Of a stretch of 64,000 nt of DNA, positions 16,185 through 27,973 are shown in pieces. The translations under genes were made by a program, and so were the position numbers. This DNA comes from Heyndrickxia shackletonii (GTDB taxonomy: Bacteria; Bacillota; Bacilli; Bacillales; Bacillaceae_C). The DNA lies in NCBI RefSeq assembly GCF_001420715.1, contig NZ_LJJC01000004.1:401734-465733 (forward strand), in the 5' to 3' direction. The notes beneath the pieces were generated by a model. It made no database searches. It worked only from the letters and a program-made list of their open reading frames with translations, and was not told the DNA's origin. Numbering within the stretch: position 1 is the stretch's first letter; each line of letters starts with the position of its first letter.

Positions 16185-17366
16185 GTGAATGATAAGGATT
16201 TATCAGCTTTGTTTGCGGAAAAGTTTCAATGTGCCCATGAAAAACAATTTTTTGCCCCGGGGAGAATTAATCTAATCGGTGAGCATACGGACTATAATGG
16301 AGGACATGTATTTCCTTGTGCCATTACATTTGGAACATATTGTTTCGTGAAAAAACGTGATGATTTAAATGTGCGTATGTACTCGGTAAATTTCGCGGAA
16401 AAAGGAATCATTGAATTTTCATTAAACAATCTTGATTATCAAAACGACCATCATTGGGGTAATTATCCGAAAGGAATGCTCCGTTTTGTTCGCGATAGTG
16501 GCTACAAAATTCCGAATGGTTTTGACGTTTTATTTTATGGGAATATCCCGAACGGGGCAGGCTTATCTTCATCAGCATCCATCGAAATGCTAACGGGAAT
16601 AATGATAGATGGGTTATTTCAGTTGGAAATCCCGCGGCTTGAGCTGGTAAAGCTGGGGCAGAAGGTGGAAAATGAGTACATCGGTGTTAATAGCGGGATT
16701 ATGGACCAATTTGCGGTTGGAATGGGGAAAGCAGATTCTGGTATTCTACTAGACTGTCAGACTCTTGATTATGAATATGCGCCAATTCAGTTGGAAAATC
16801 ACAAAATCATTATAATGAATACGAATAAACGCAGGGAGCTTGCTGATTCTAAATATAATGAAAGAAGAAGCGAGTGCGAGGAAGCACTTTCCGATTTACA
16901 AAAGGAGCTAAATATTATTGCACTTGGTCAAATAACAGAAGAGTTATTTGAAAATTCCAAGCATCTGATTAAAAATGAGACGGTAAGAAAACGTGCAAAA
17001 CATGCTGTTTATGAAAATCAGCGGACTTTAAAAGCGTTGCAGGCATTAAAAAATGGTAATCTGGAAGAATTCGGTGCACTTATGAATGCGTCGCATAATT
17101 CTTTGCGAGATGATTATGAGGTAACAGGTATTGAGCTTGATACTTTGGTGGAAGCTTCATGGGCACAACAAGGCGTAGTTGGTGCGAGAATGACCGGAGC
17201 TGGATTTGGCGGCTGCGCAATCGCCATTGTCGAAAAAGACAAGGTGGAAGATTTTATTTCAGAGGTTGGGAAAGCATATAAGCAAAAAATAGGATATGCG
17301 GCTGACTTTTATGTAGCTAGTATTGGTGATGGTGCAAAAGAAATATTGAATGAGGTGAAGTTATGA
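16185..17366 (+). CDS. galK: Galactokinase
   Basis: 393 residues from GTG 16185, chosen for TTGGAGGGATACC 9 nt upstream; the in-frame ATG at 16149 lacks one. GHMP kinase with all hallmark motifs: [16 protein letters not shown] (galactose binding), [13 protein letters not shown] (ATP phosphate loop) and [14 protein letters not shown]. It phosphorylates alpha-D-galactose at C1, the first committed Leloir step. First gene of a five-gene gal operon; its stop overlaps the galE start by ATGA. Confidence 0.96.
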   Translation: MNDKDLSALFAEKFQCAHEKQFFAPGRINLIGEHTDYNGGHVFPCAITFGTYCFVKKRDDLNVRMYSVNFAEKGIIEFSLNNLDYQNDHHWGNYPKGMLRFVRDSGYKIPNGFDVLFYGNIPNGAGLSSSASIEMLTGIMIDGLFQLEIPRLELVKLGQKVENEYIGVNSGIMDQFAVGMGKADSGILLDCQTLDYEYAPIQLENHKIIIMNTNKRRELADSKYNERRSECEEALSDLQKELNIIALGQITEELFENSKHLIKNETVRKRAKHAVYENQRTLKALQALKNGNLEEFGALMNASHNSLRDDYEVTGIELDTLVEASWAQQGVVGARMTGAGFGGCAIAIVEKDKVEDFISEVGKAYKQKIGYAADFYVASIGDGAKEILNEVKL

Positions 17367-18352
17367 GCATTTTAGTGTTAGGTGGAGCAGGCTATATTGG
17401 CTCCCATGCAGTTTATCAGTTAATCGATCAGCAGCATGAGGTTGTAGTTGTCGATAATTTGCAAACAGGTCATAAAAAGGCGATTCATCCAAAGGCGAAA
17501 TTTTATGAAGGGGATATTCGTAATCGCGAATTTCTTAGAGGAGTTTTTGAAAAAGAAAATATTGATGCAGTAATCCATTTTGCAGCGAATTCACTTGTAG
17601 GAGAGTCTATGGAGGATCCGCTAAAGTATTTTGATAATAATGTGTACGGAACACAGGTGCTATTGGAGATGATGAGGGAATTTCATGTGAAATATATTGT
17701 ATTTTCCTCTACCGCCGCAACTTATGGAGAACCGGAAGTGGTTCCTATTGACGAAGAGATGGCGACGAATCCTACCAATACCTATGGCGAGACAAAGCTA
17801 ACAATGGAAAAAATGATGAAATGGTGTGAGAAGGCTTTTGATCTAAAATATGTTTCCCTCCGCTATTTTAATGTGGCGGGTGCAAGGGAATCAGGGGAAA
17901 TTGGAGAGGATCATTCACCGGAAACCCACCTTATTCCAGTTGTACTGGAGGCTGCATTAGGAAAACGGAAAGCCATTACTGTGTTTGGGAATGATTACGA
18001 TACGGAAGACGGTACATGCATCCGGGATTATGTCCATGTAGAGGATTTAATTGATGCTCATCTACTAGCCCTTCGTTATTTGCAAAATGGAGGGAAAAGT
18101 GATGTGTTCAATTTAGGCAGCAGCAAAGGCTTTTCGGTGAAGGAAATTATCGAAGCAGCAAGAAAGGTAACGAATATCGATATTCCTGCTGTAACTGGGG
18201 AAAGACGTGCCGGTGATCCAAGTAAATTAATTGCCTCCGCATCTAAAGCAATGCAAATACTAGGCTGGAATCCGCAAAGAACGATGATTGATAAGATAAT
18301 TAAGGATGCCTGGAACTGGCATTCCCATCATCCGAATGGCTACGGGGATTAA
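17363..18352 (+). CDS. galE: UDP-glucose 4-epimerase
   Basis: 329 residues, overlapping galK by 4 bp. Extended [15 protein letters not shown] loop, catalytic Ser in FSSTAATYG, and [10 protein letters not shown] with the Tyr-x-x-x-Lys pair. [13 protein letters not shown] is the conserved C-terminal element. It interconverts UDP-galactose and UDP-glucose, recycling the nucleotide sugar used by GalT. Translationally coupled within the gal operon. Confidence 0.96.
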   Translation: MSILVLGGAGYIGSHAVYQLIDQQHEVVVVDNLQTGHKKAIHPKAKFYEGDIRNREFLRGVFEKENIDAVIHFAANSLVGESMEDPLKYFDNNVYGTQVLLEMMREFHVKYIVFSSTAATYGEPEVVPIDEEMATNPTNTYGETKLTMEKMMKWCEKAFDLKYVSLRYFNVAGARESGEIGEDHSPETHLIPVVLEAALGKRKAITVFGNDYDTEDGTCIRDYVHVEDLIDAHLLALRYLQNGGKSDVFNLGSSKGFSVKEIIEAARKVTNIDIPAVTGERRAGDPSKLIASASKAMQILGWNPQRTMIDKIIKDAWNWHSHHPNGYGD

Positions 18353-18354
18353 AG

Positions 18355-19842
18355 ATGCAGGTTATTTACAATGTTATACAACAGCTTGTATTTCAAGCGG
18401 TGACTGCTAAGCTAATAGAAGAAGAAGACATGATTTATGCGAGAAACCAAGTACTTGCTCTTTTAGGATTAGAGGCTTATTCAGAGACAGACGAAGAGTT
18501 TGAAGAAAAAGAAATACCGGATTTGTTGGATATTTTAGTAGAGTATGCGTGTAAAAATAATATAATTGAGGATTACTTTGATTCAAAGGAAATCCTCTCT
18601 AGTAAAATCATGAATTGCTTTGTTGCCAGACCGTCAACGATTAATCGAAATTTTTACGAGTTATATGAACAGAACCCAAAACAGGCAACGGACTATTTTT
18701 ATGAATTAAGCCGCAGCAGCAACTATATCCAAACAAAGAGAATTCAAAAAAATATTGTATATCAAGTGGCTACGGAATATGGAGACCTTGATATTACGAT
18801 TAATCTTTCCAAACCGGAAAAGGATCCGAAACAAATTGAAAAGGAAAAAACAGTGGCAAGTATTGGATATCCAACTTGTTTGTTATGTGCTGAAAACGAA
18901 GGCTATGCCGGCAGACTTGGCCATCCGGCCCGCTCTAATCATCGTGTAATAAGGGTGGAGCTTGAGGGAGAAGAATGGATGCTGCAATATTCACCGTATC
19001 TTTATTATCGTGAACACTGCATCCTTTTATCGGGGCAGCACCGGAATATGGTTATTAATAGAAACACTTTTACCAACCTGTTGAAGTTTGTGGAAAGATT
19101 TCCGCATTATTTTATTGGTTCAAATGCCGATTTGCCGATTGTTGGAGGATCCATTCTATCACATGATCATTATCAGGGAGGACGTTATGAATTCCCAATG
19201 GCGAGAGCAGCAAGTGAGGAGACATTTCGGATAAATAAATTCTCGAATGTGGAATGTTCTACGATAAAATGGCCGATGAGCGTGATTCGATTAAGAAGTA
19301 ATGAGATTCAAAGCTTGGTAGATACTTCGGATTATATTTTACAAAAGTGGAAGGGGTACAGCGATCCTTTCGTGGGTATATACGCTTTCTCCGAGAATAC
19401 ACCTCATAATACAATAACTCCAATCGTGAGGATGCGTGGAGAATTGTATGAAATGGATCTTGTTTTACGCAATAATCGTACAAGTGAACAACATCCTTTA
19501 GGGATATTTCACCCTCATGCCGATGTTCACCATATTAAAAGGGAAAACATTGGCCTGATTGAGGTTATGGGTCTCGCCGTTTTACCTGCCAGATTGAAGG
19601 ATGAACTAAAGGAAGTGGGAAAATTCCTTTTAGATGAACGGCATTCCATTGCAGAGTATCACCAGGAATGGGCGAAACAACTGAAGGCGAAGTACAAAGA
19701 TCAACATAACGAGCAAAATGTGGAGCGAATTTTACGGGAAGAAGTTGGAGCGAAATTTAAGAAGGCATTAGAGGATGCTAGTGTGTATAAACGGGATAAG
19801 GACGGAAAACAAGCATTTAATAGATTCATCGAAACATTATAA
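18355..19842 (+). CDS. galT: Galactose-1-phosphate uridylyltransferase, class II
   Basis: 495 residues, the length of the Gram-positive class II GalT rather than the ~350-residue class I enzyme. The class II signature DLPIVGGSILSHDHYQGGR is intact. Reaction: UDP-glucose + Gal-1-P to Glc-1-P + UDP-Gal. Starts 2 bp after galE stops. ATG is preceded by the purine-rich GGGGATTAAAG. Confidence 0.95.
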   Translation: MQVIYNVIQQLVFQAVTAKLIEEEDMIYARNQVLALLGLEAYSETDEEFEEKEIPDLLDILVEYACKNNIIEDYFDSKEILSSKIMNCFVARPSTINRNFYELYEQNPKQATDYFYELSRSSNYIQTKRIQKNIVYQVATEYGDLDITINLSKPEKDPKQIEKEKTVASIGYPTCLLCAENEGYAGRLGHPARSNHRVIRVELEGEEWMLQYSPYLYYREHCILLSGQHRNMVINRNTFTNLLKFVERFPHYFIGSNADLPIVGGSILSHDHYQGGRYEFPMARAASEETFRINKFSNVECSTIKWPMSVIRLRSNEIQSLVDTSDYILQKWKGYSDPFVGIYAFSENTPHNTITPIVRMRGELYEMDLVLRNNRTSEQHPLGIFHPHADVHHIKRENIGLIEVMGLAVLPARLKDELKEVGKFLLDERHSIAEYHQEWAKQLKAKYKDQHNEQNVERILREEVGAKFKKALEDASVYKRDKDGKQAFNRFIETL

Positions 19843-19854
19843 GGGGGGATTGGT

Positions 19855-21923
<2,069 letters not shown>

Positions 21924-21930
<7 letters not shown>

Positions 21931-22178
21931 CTTGCCTTCCCGGTTTTGTAGCCCAGGTAAAAGATAGGGATATAACTTAGAAGAACATAGCCGACTCGTG
22001 GGTCTTTTTCTATGAAGCTCATAATCGATCCTGTTATATTAAGGAGTTGTTTCAGTAATTGGCCTTGGGTTTGTAAGCGATAAAGATAGACTATCATTAT
22101 AGCAATAAAAACTAATAAGATGATCCATATAATTCGAAAAAAGGATAGAGATTGTTTCTTCGATTTCATCTTAGCCAT
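21924..22178 (-). CDS. Small membrane protein with two hydrophobic segments
   Basis: 84 residues from ATG 22178, preceded by AGGAGGAATCGGG; a longer in-frame start upstream would place this site inside the gene. Basic N-terminus (MAKMKSKKQ), a first helix (IIWIILLVFIAIMIVYLY), a loop, a second segment (GYVLLSYIPIFYLGY) and a basic tail. No family recognised. Convergent with galR and sharing its terminator. Confidence 0.65.
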
Positions 22179-22427
22179 CCCGATTCCTCCTAAATTGCAG
22201 ATAGGTACCATTTCTATCTCTGTTATTTATTTTCCTCTATTTTCTATCAACCATATTCCATTAATTTATTTTACCCTTCATTCATACTTTCTGCTTGTCA
22301 TTAATAAAATGAAGTGAACCTAAATAGAAAAAGTAAATTTTAAACTTCCTTAGGGATTGATTTAAAGGTTGGTATGGTTTTCCTTTTTAAAAGGTACCTA
22401 AACATAAATGAAGAGGGGGATATTGGC

Positions 22428-23744
22428 GTGAGGAAAAAAAGCAAATGGAAGATAGCCGGGACACTTTTTTTATCTTTGTCTTTAATGCTGGCTGCTTGTT
22501 CCAGTAAAACGGATAGTTCAAATGAAAAAGACAAAGGCACGAAGCAAGAGAACAACGATAATAAAAAAGTAACGATTGTGTATGCACGAGGCAAGGATGT
22601 AACGAAGGGAACAACAAAAATTGTGGAAGCATTTGAAGCAGCTCATCCAAACATTCATGTTGAATTTAAGGAAATGCCGTCTGATAGCGGGCAGCAGCAT
22701 GATACGTATGTTACGCAATTAAACGGAAAGTCATCAGAAATAGATGTCTTTGATATGGATGTTATCTGGCCGGCTGAATTTGCACAAGCAGATTATGTCC
22801 TTCCGCTTGACCGTTTTATTCAACAGGATGGAATTGATTTAGGCACATATAATCAAGGCGCCTTGGCTGCATCCCAATTTAACGGCAAGCAATGGGCATT
22901 GCCGAAATTTATTGATGCAGGACTTCTTTATTACAGAACGGATTTAGTGAGTAAAGACGAAGTCCCGAAAACATGGGATGATTTACTAAAAATGGCCAAG
23001 GAAAAGAAAGGTAAGGGCGGTACAAAGTTCGGGTATGTGTTCCAAGCGAAGCAATATGAAGGCTTAGTGTGTAACGCAATTGAATTCGTTGCCTCTTATG
23101 GCGGACAATTTATTAATGAAAAGAATGAAGTGGTAGTTAATAGTCCAGAAACAATAAAAGGCTTGAAAAAGCTAGTGGAAGTAGCAAATTCAAGTGTTGT
23201 TCCTGGGAATGTAAATACTTTCACTGAAATAGAATCCGATCAAGCGTTCATCGAAGGTCAAACTGCCTTCTTGCGGAATTGGCCATATGAATTTGCAAGT
23301 GCGAATGATAAAGATAAATCAAAAATAGTAGGCAAAGTTGGGATTGCTCCACTGCCTGCGGGGGATAAGGGGTCAGCGGCTGCGCTTGGCGGATGGCAAG
23401 CCGGTATTAACAAATATTCAAAGCATCCTAAAGAGGCATGGGAATTCCTTAAGTTTATGGCAGGGCCTGAAGGACAAAAGCTTGATGCCATCTATGGCGG
23501 TCATGCACCAACAATTACTAGCCTTTATAGCGATCCGGATGTTGTAAAAGCAAATCCTATTTTCGGAGATAAAGGCTTCCAGGATGGCTTAAATGCAGCA
23601 GTTCCACGCCCTGTTGCAGCTAACTATCAAGAAATCTCAGACATTATTCAAATTGAAGTATCAAAGGCGATAGCAAAACAAGAAACCGTCGAACAAGCGG
23701 TTAAAAATATGGAAGCGCAAATGAAGGAGAAATTGAAGAAGTAA
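22428..23744 (+). CDS. CUT1-family sugar-binding lipoprotein
   Basis: 438 residues from GTG 22428 with GAGGGGGAT upstream; the in-frame ATG at 22374 precedes this site and is rejected. Lipoprotein signal ending LSLMLAACSS, then a maltose/trehalose-binding-type solute-binding fold (FDMDVIWPAEFAQADYVLPL, RNWPYEF, GWQAGINKYSKHPKEAWEFL). It captures a sugar or oligosaccharide outside the membrane. Followed by an internal terminator and two permeases; the substrate is not determinable. Confidence 0.88.
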   Translation: MRKKSKWKIAGTLFLSLSLMLAACSSKTDSSNEKDKGTKQENNDNKKVTIVYARGKDVTKGTTKIVEAFEAAHPNIHVEFKEMPSDSGQQHDTYVTQLNGKSSEIDVFDMDVIWPAEFAQADYVLPLDRFIQQDGIDLGTYNQGALAASQFNGKQWALPKFIDAGLLYYRTDLVSKDEVPKTWDDLLKMAKEKKGKGGTKFGYVFQAKQYEGLVCNAIEFVASYGGQFINEKNEVVVNSPETIKGLKKLVEVANSSVVPGNVNTFTEIESDQAFIEGQTAFLRNWPYEFASANDKDKSKIVGKVGIAPLPAGDKGSAAALGGWQAGINKYSKHPKEAWEFLKFMAGPEGQKLDAIYGGHAPTITSLYSDPDVVKANPIFGDKGFQDGLNAAVPRPVAANYQEISDIIQIEVSKAIAKQETVEQAVKNMEAQMKEKLKK

Positions 23745-23756
23745 TCCGAAAGTCTG

Positions 23757-23798
23757 ATGTATTAGCCTTTCTTCATTGGAAAGGCTAGTACATTTTTT
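23757..23798 (+). terminator. Intra-operon terminator after the binding-protein gene
   Basis: ATGTATTAGCCTTTC / GAAAGGCTAGTACAT pairs over 15 bp with one G-T wobble, then TTTTTT. Such partial terminators keep binding-protein mRNA in excess over permease mRNA. Confidence 0.85.
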
Positions 23799-23815
23799 AG
23801 AAAGGAGCGAAAGAA

Positions 23816-25123
23816 TTGCCGAAGAAACGCAAGCAAAAGAAATCCTCTGAAAAAATAAAAGCGTATGCTTTAGTCGCGCCGGCATTAATACTTATTGCTG
23901 CAATTGCAATATGGCCTGTTATTCAATCCTTTTATTTTAGTTTGTTTGATTTGAAGTTAAATAGTCCAACGAAATCGGAAACTCACCTAAGTTACTCGTT
24001 CAATCTGAAGGATTACTTAGATAATTATCCTTTTCTAATCAGCGGGATCGATGCAGAGATACGACAAGGACATGCAGCAGATGATTTAAATAAGCTTAAA
24101 ACAAATCTTCAAGCCTTGGATAAAAAAATCCAAGCTGACCCGGATATAAAGGATAAATATAAAACGGTAAACGAAAAGCTAATGAATTTTGAACAAATAG
24201 ATTCCAGTCTGGCTTTTATCAAAATAGACAGAAAGCTGGCTAAGCAAATTCAGGCATCAACCGATCAAATTCACAACGCATTAAAATCCATTTCTGCTGC
24301 AACCAAACCTGATCAAAGCAAAAAACTGCTGGGCCTCTCATCGGCATTGAATCAGGTTATCGTAAAACCGAATTTTATTGGACTAGCGCATTATAAGGAC
24401 GATTTATCTCAAAAAAGAATGTGGAAAGCTCTTGGCAATACCTTTACTTTTACCGTCATTTCGGTTGCTATTGAACTAATTCTTGGACTTGCCATTGCTC
24501 TCGTCATTAATAAGGCCTTTATAGGAAGAGGACTCATTCGTGCCTCCATCTTAATTCCATGGGCGATACCGACTGCAGTTTCTGCGTTAATATGGAAATT
24601 TCTATATGATGGTCAAAATGGGGTAGTGGCAAAGATATTTGAGAAAGTCGGATTAGTAGATCATATGAGCAGCCTTCTAACAACACAGACGGGTGCCTTT
24701 GTTTCCGTGATATTGTCGGATGTCTGGAAAACTACTCCGTACATGGCTTTATTACTGCTTGCCGGTTTACAAGTCATTCCAAGCTCCTTGTACGAAGCTG
24801 CATCCATAGACGGGGCATCCAAATGGAAACAATTTACGAATATTACCCTTCCACTCTTAAAATCTAGTATGTTAGTTGCTTTACTTTTTCGTACACTCGA
24901 TGCATTTCGTGTATTTGACTTAATCTGGGTTTTAACCGGTGGCGGGCCGGCAAACTCTACCGAAACAATTTCCATTTTTGCTTATAAAGTCATGTTCTCG
25001 CAAACCAATTTTGGCAATGGTTCCGCTTTAGCTGTTATTGTTTTTATATGTGTTGCCATCATTTCGATGATTTATATTAAATTCCTTGGCAAAGATTTAT
25101 TGCAGGATTCATCGGGGAAATAG
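23816..25123 (+). CDS. Sugar ABC transporter permease (MalF-like)
   Basis: 435 residues from TTG with AAAGGAG 8 nt upstream. First membrane helix (YALVAPALILIAAIAIWPVI) is followed by an extracytoplasmic insert of ~140 residues (about 50-190) rich in K/D/Q, comparable to the MalF P2 loop that contacts the binding protein. The remaining helices carry the EAA loop YEAASIDGASKWKQFTNITL, the coupling site for the ATPase. Partner of the MalG-like gene next to it. Confidence 0.9.
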   Translation: MPKKRKQKKSSEKIKAYALVAPALILIAAIAIWPVIQSFYFSLFDLKLNSPTKSETHLSYSFNLKDYLDNYPFLISGIDAEIRQGHAADDLNKLKTNLQALDKKIQADPDIKDKYKTVNEKLMNFEQIDSSLAFIKIDRKLAKQIQASTDQIHNALKSISAATKPDQSKKLLGLSSALNQVIVKPNFIGLAHYKDDLSQKRMWKALGNTFTFTVISVAIELILGLAIALVINKAFIGRGLIRASILIPWAIPTAVSALIWKFLYDGQNGVVAKIFEKVGLVDHMSSLLTTQTGAFVSVILSDVWKTTPYMALLLLAGLQVIPSSLYEAASIDGASKWKQFTNITLPLLKSSMLVALLFRTLDAFRVFDLIWVLTGGGPANSTETISIFAYKVMFSQTNFGNGSALAVIVFICVAIISMIYIKFLGKDLLQDSSGK

Positions 25124-25133
25124 GGGGGAGTTC

Positions 25134-25964
25134 ATGGTGAATCGAAAAACAGGATGGTTATTTTATGTCGTATTATTGATATTCGTCTTTGTCGTCATGT
25201 TTCCTTTCCTATGGATGCTGCTCAGTTCGATAAAGCCAGCGACAGAATTGTTTGGGGATAAAGCTTTTACACCCTTTTCCTCTCATCCAACCTGGAAAAA
25301 CTATATGTCCGTCTTTTTTGATTATCCGTTTGTCCGCTATTTATGGAATAGCTTTGTCGTTTCTTCTATTACCACCATTTATACTGTATTTGTTGCATCT
25401 TTCGCCGCTTATTCTATAGCAAGACTTCAATTTACAGGGAAAACAGTCATATTAGGGATTGTTTTATCCGTTTCCATGTTCCCGCAAATTGCAACGATAT
25501 CGCCAATTTATATCTTTTTGAAAAATGTGGGACTAACCAACTCTTATTTAGGGTTAATTATTCCGTATACAACCTTTACGCTGCCGCTATCCATTTGGAT
25601 TCTCGTAACCTTTTTCCGAAAGATTCCTCATGACCTGGAGGAGGCGGCAAAGATTGATGGAGCGGGATTGATGCAAACATACTGGAAAATTATTTTCCCG
25701 TTAGCGGCTCCGGGAATCTTTACAACAGCTATTCTCGTCTTCATTGCAGCATGGAATGAATTTCTTTTCTCTTTAACGATAAATACCGATACAAATTACA
25801 AGACAGTTCCGGTAGGCTTCGCGCTGTTCCAAGGACAATATACGATTCCGTGGGGGGAAATTGCAGCAGCATCCATTGTTGTTACAGTACCGCTTGTTAT
25901 TCTGGTTCTTATCTTTCAGCGGAGAATTGTATCTGGTCTTACACAGGGATCCGTTAAAGAATAA
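25134..25964 (+). CDS. Sugar ABC transporter permease (MalG-like)
   Basis: About 276 residues from ATG 25134 (or GTG 25137), behind GGGGGGAG; a longer frame from 25086 overlaps the previous gene and lacks a site. Six hydrophobic segments and the EAA loop EEAAKIDGAGLMQTYWKIIF. Forms the channel with the upstream permease. No ATPase gene is present; in B. subtilis a shared ATPase, MsmX, serves several CUT1 importers, and that is the likely solution here. Confidence 0.9.
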   Translation: MVNRKTGWLFYVVLLIFVFVVMFPFLWMLLSSIKPATELFGDKAFTPFSSHPTWKNYMSVFFDYPFVRYLWNSFVVSSITTIYTVFVASFAAYSIARLQFTGKTVILGIVLSVSMFPQIATISPIYIFLKNVGLTNSYLGLIIPYTTFTLPLSIWILVTFFRKIPHDLEEAAKIDGAGLMQTYWKIIFPLAAPGIFTTAILVFIAAWNEFLFSLTINTDTNYKTVPVGFALFQGQYTIPWGEIAAASIVVTVPLVILVLIFQRRIVSGLTQGSVKE

Positions 25965-25969
25965 CGAAA

Positions 25970-26007
25970 AACATCGGATGGATATCTCATCCGATGTTAT
26001 ATTTTTT
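25970..26007. terminator. Bidirectional terminator between permease and RpiR genes
   Basis: AACATCGGATG-gatatct-CATCCGATGTT perfect 11-bp stem, A-run on the left and ATATTTTTTT on the right, so it can serve both strands. Confidence 0.93.
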
Positions 26008-26854
26008 TAAGAGATATTGCTTCGCGCATTTTTTGCAAGGATTCTTGGCCGAATTTATCCCGCCTTGCCATTACATTGACATAAAGACTATCAATAATAC
26101 TAAGTTGGGCAATCCGTGATGATAGGGCTTCCGAGCGATAGTCCGTTTCCTGGGAGATCGTATAGAGCGGGATATCTACCTTTTGGCTTAAAGGTGATTT
26201 TGCCAAGTTTGTAATCCCAATTGATTTTGCTCCATTTTTCTTGGCAATTTGCAAAACATCCATGATATCTTTATTCGAGCCCGAATGAGAAATAAGGACA
26301 ACTACATCTTGTTCCGTTAATTGTGCTGCGGACATGATTTGAAAGTGAGAATCTGTATATGCCATGGACTGAATGCCGGTTCGCATAAATTTATGATGGG
26401 CATCCATTGCGATAACACCAGATCCGCCGCTCCCGTAAAATCCGACCACATTTGCTTCCAAAATGAGCTTAATCGCATCTTCCATTTTGCTGTCACTGAA
26501 AGTATGAAGTGTCTCCTCTAACGTTTGAATATTAGCCTTAAACACTTTTTCGGCGATTACCTTCACCGAATCTCCTTCCTGTATTTCTTCGTGAATATTT
26601 TTAATAGGCGCTACAATTTCGGAAGCTAATGCTATTTTCATAGATTGAAAGCCATTAAACCCAATTCGTTTACAAAAACGAAAAACGGTCGCATCAGCTA
26701 CAAATAAATCATCGGCAACCTGATTAATCGTGCTATGAATTATTTTTTGTGGATCCTCTAAAATATAATCCGCAATGGCCTTTTCCTTTTCACTAAATTG
26801 AGAATACATGGTTTTTATTCTGGGGAGACAAGGGAAAGATTGAAATCTAGACAT
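25997..26854 (-). CDS. RpiR/MurR-family regulator with SIS domain
   Basis: 285 residues from ATG 26854 (AAAGGTG 6 nt upstream; an ATG 9 nt earlier is less well placed). N-terminal HTH_6 (~10-85: FSEKEKAIADYILEDPQKI ... VADATVFRFCKRIGF), C-terminal SIS sugar-phosphate domain (~120-260: VGFYGSGGSGVIAMD, VVLISHSGSNKDIMDVLQ). Such proteins respond to phosphosugars. Convergent with the CUT1 transporter, which it may regulate. Confidence 0.88.
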   Translation of the reverse strand: MSRFQSFPCLPRIKTMYSQFSEKEKAIADYILEDPQKIIHSTINQVADDLFVADATVFRFCKRIGFNGFQSMKIALASEIVAPIKNIHEEIQEGDSVKVIAEKVFKANIQTLEETLHTFSDSKMEDAIKLILEANVVGFYGSGGSGVIAMDAHHKFMRTGIQSMAYTDSHFQIMSAAQLTEQDVVVLISHSGSNKDIMDVLQIAKKNGAKSIGITNLAKSPLSQKVDIPLYTISQETDYRSEALSSRIAQLSIIDSLYVNVMARRDKFGQESLQKMREAISLKKI

Positions 26855-26875
26855 TGTGAACACCTTTCATTCGCT

Positions 26876-26902
26876 ATTGTATTATTTATTTAAGTATACA
26901 AT
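26876..26902. promoter_or_regulatory. Inverted repeat upstream of the RpiR gene
   Basis: ATTGTAT-N13-ATACAAT, 22 bp upstream of the start: a plausible autoregulatory operator. Confidence 0.45.
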
Positions 26903-26983
26903 AAAATCAAAATGGTACTTTTAAATTAAGATAGGAAAAGGTCACATTTAAAATTCAACTGAGATTTTGTTTGTGAAATAATC

Positions 26984-27010
26984 TTTTATCCACATTATCC
27001 GAACTACTAA
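26984..27010. repeat. Short dispersed motif containing TTATCCACA
   Basis: TTTTATCCACATTATCCGAA and the following CTACT match 62876-62900 with two substitutions. It includes a consensus DnaA-box word, but isolated. The surrounding interval 26903-27151 has no gene. Confidence 0.45.
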
Positions 27011-27151
27011 ACTTCACATCTCTCTTTTGTCTTGGGTAAAAAGACCTAAATAACGAGATGTTGCTTCCAATTCATCTGTAAAATTAATCCGTTCAGCGTT
27101 TATATTACGCGGTTTTTCCATTATTTTGATGATAGTTACGTTTTACACATT

Positions 27152-27168
27152 TGTAAAAAATGTGTAAC
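27152..27168 (+). promoter_or_regulatory. WalR (YycF) box
   Basis: TGTAAA-aaatg-TGTAAC fits the WalR consensus TGTWAH-N5-TGTWAH at every defined position, about 87 bp before the lysozyme-like gene. WalRK controls cell-wall hydrolase genes in Firmicutes, which suits the neighbour. Confidence 0.7.
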
Positions 27169-27254
27169 CGTTTTGTGGACGAAATATGTTACGATAAAAG
27201 CATGAATCATAAATAAATTTTCACAATAAAATAGTGAAAAACGGAGGAAACATC

Positions 27255-27920
27255 GTGGTCAAGAAATTGAAATCCTTTGTTGCTGTTTTCCTCTTAGTGC
27301 TTATAGTATTTGCAATTTTTGCAGTACGGGGAAATTCGGTTAAAGATTTATTAACACAATATGTTCCATTTTTATTTCAAAAACAAACTGATAAGGTTTT
27401 ATCATATAAATTAGATGTTAAAAAAGAACTAAAGAAATATGGTTTAGAAAAGTTCACACCGCTTCTCCTTGCCATTATGTATCAAGAAAGCAGGGGAGAA
27501 GGACAAGATTTAATGCAAGCATCAGAATCAGCAGGTTTAAAACGAAACCAGATACAAGATAAGCAGGTGAGTATCCAACAGGGGGTATATCATTTTTACC
27601 AAATGTACCATCTCGGGATAAAAAATAAAGTGGATTTGAATACGATAATCCAAAGCTATAATATGGGGCCGGGTTATATAGAATATGTAGCGGCAAATGG
27701 TAGTAAACATAGTGAAAAACTAGCAAAATCCTATTCTGAAAAGCAAGTAAAAAATCACCCGGATTTATATACTTGCGGGGGTTTTAAGGGCAATTTCCGC
27801 TATCCATATTGTTTTGGTGACTACACGTATGCGGAAAAAGTCCAGGCAAAGTTTGAACTATTGAAAAAGAATATGGAGAAAATAAACGAAAGAACTATCT
27901 CGATGAAGCCAGAGAATTAG
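27255..27920 (+). CDS. Membrane-anchored lysozyme-like muramidase
   Basis: About 221 residues from GTG 27255, preceded by ACGGAGGAAACATC; an in-frame GTG at 27234 lies before this site. One N-terminal membrane anchor (VAVFLLVLIVFAIFAV), then a lysozyme-like domain as in the N-terminal half of CwlT: LLLAIMYQESRGEGQDLMQ with the catalytic Glu, SIQQGVYHF, and IQSYNMGPGYIEYV. It probably cleaves glycan strands at the outer membrane face. The upstream WalR box fits a wall-remodelling role. Confidence 0.85.
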   Translation: MVKKLKSFVAVFLLVLIVFAIFAVRGNSVKDLLTQYVPFLFQKQTDKVLSYKLDVKKELKKYGLEKFTPLLLAIMYQESRGEGQDLMQASESAGLKRNQIQDKQVSIQQGVYHFYQMYHLGIKNKVDLNTIIQSYNMGPGYIEYVAANGSKHSEKLAKSYSEKQVKNHPDLYTCGGFKGNFRYPYCFGDYTYAEKVQAKFELLKKNMEKINERTISMKPEN

Positions 27921-27929
27921 AGGCCGACG

Positions 27930-27971
27930 AAAAAAGCCAAACAAAAACCAAGGAGCAGTTTCTCCTTGGTT
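27930..27971 (-). terminator. Terminator of the M20 amidohydrolase gene
   Basis: On the minus strand AACCAAGGAG-aaactg-CTCCTTGGTT forms a perfect 10-bp stem followed by TTTGTTTGGCTTTTTT. Confidence 0.88.
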
Positions 27972-27973
27972 CA

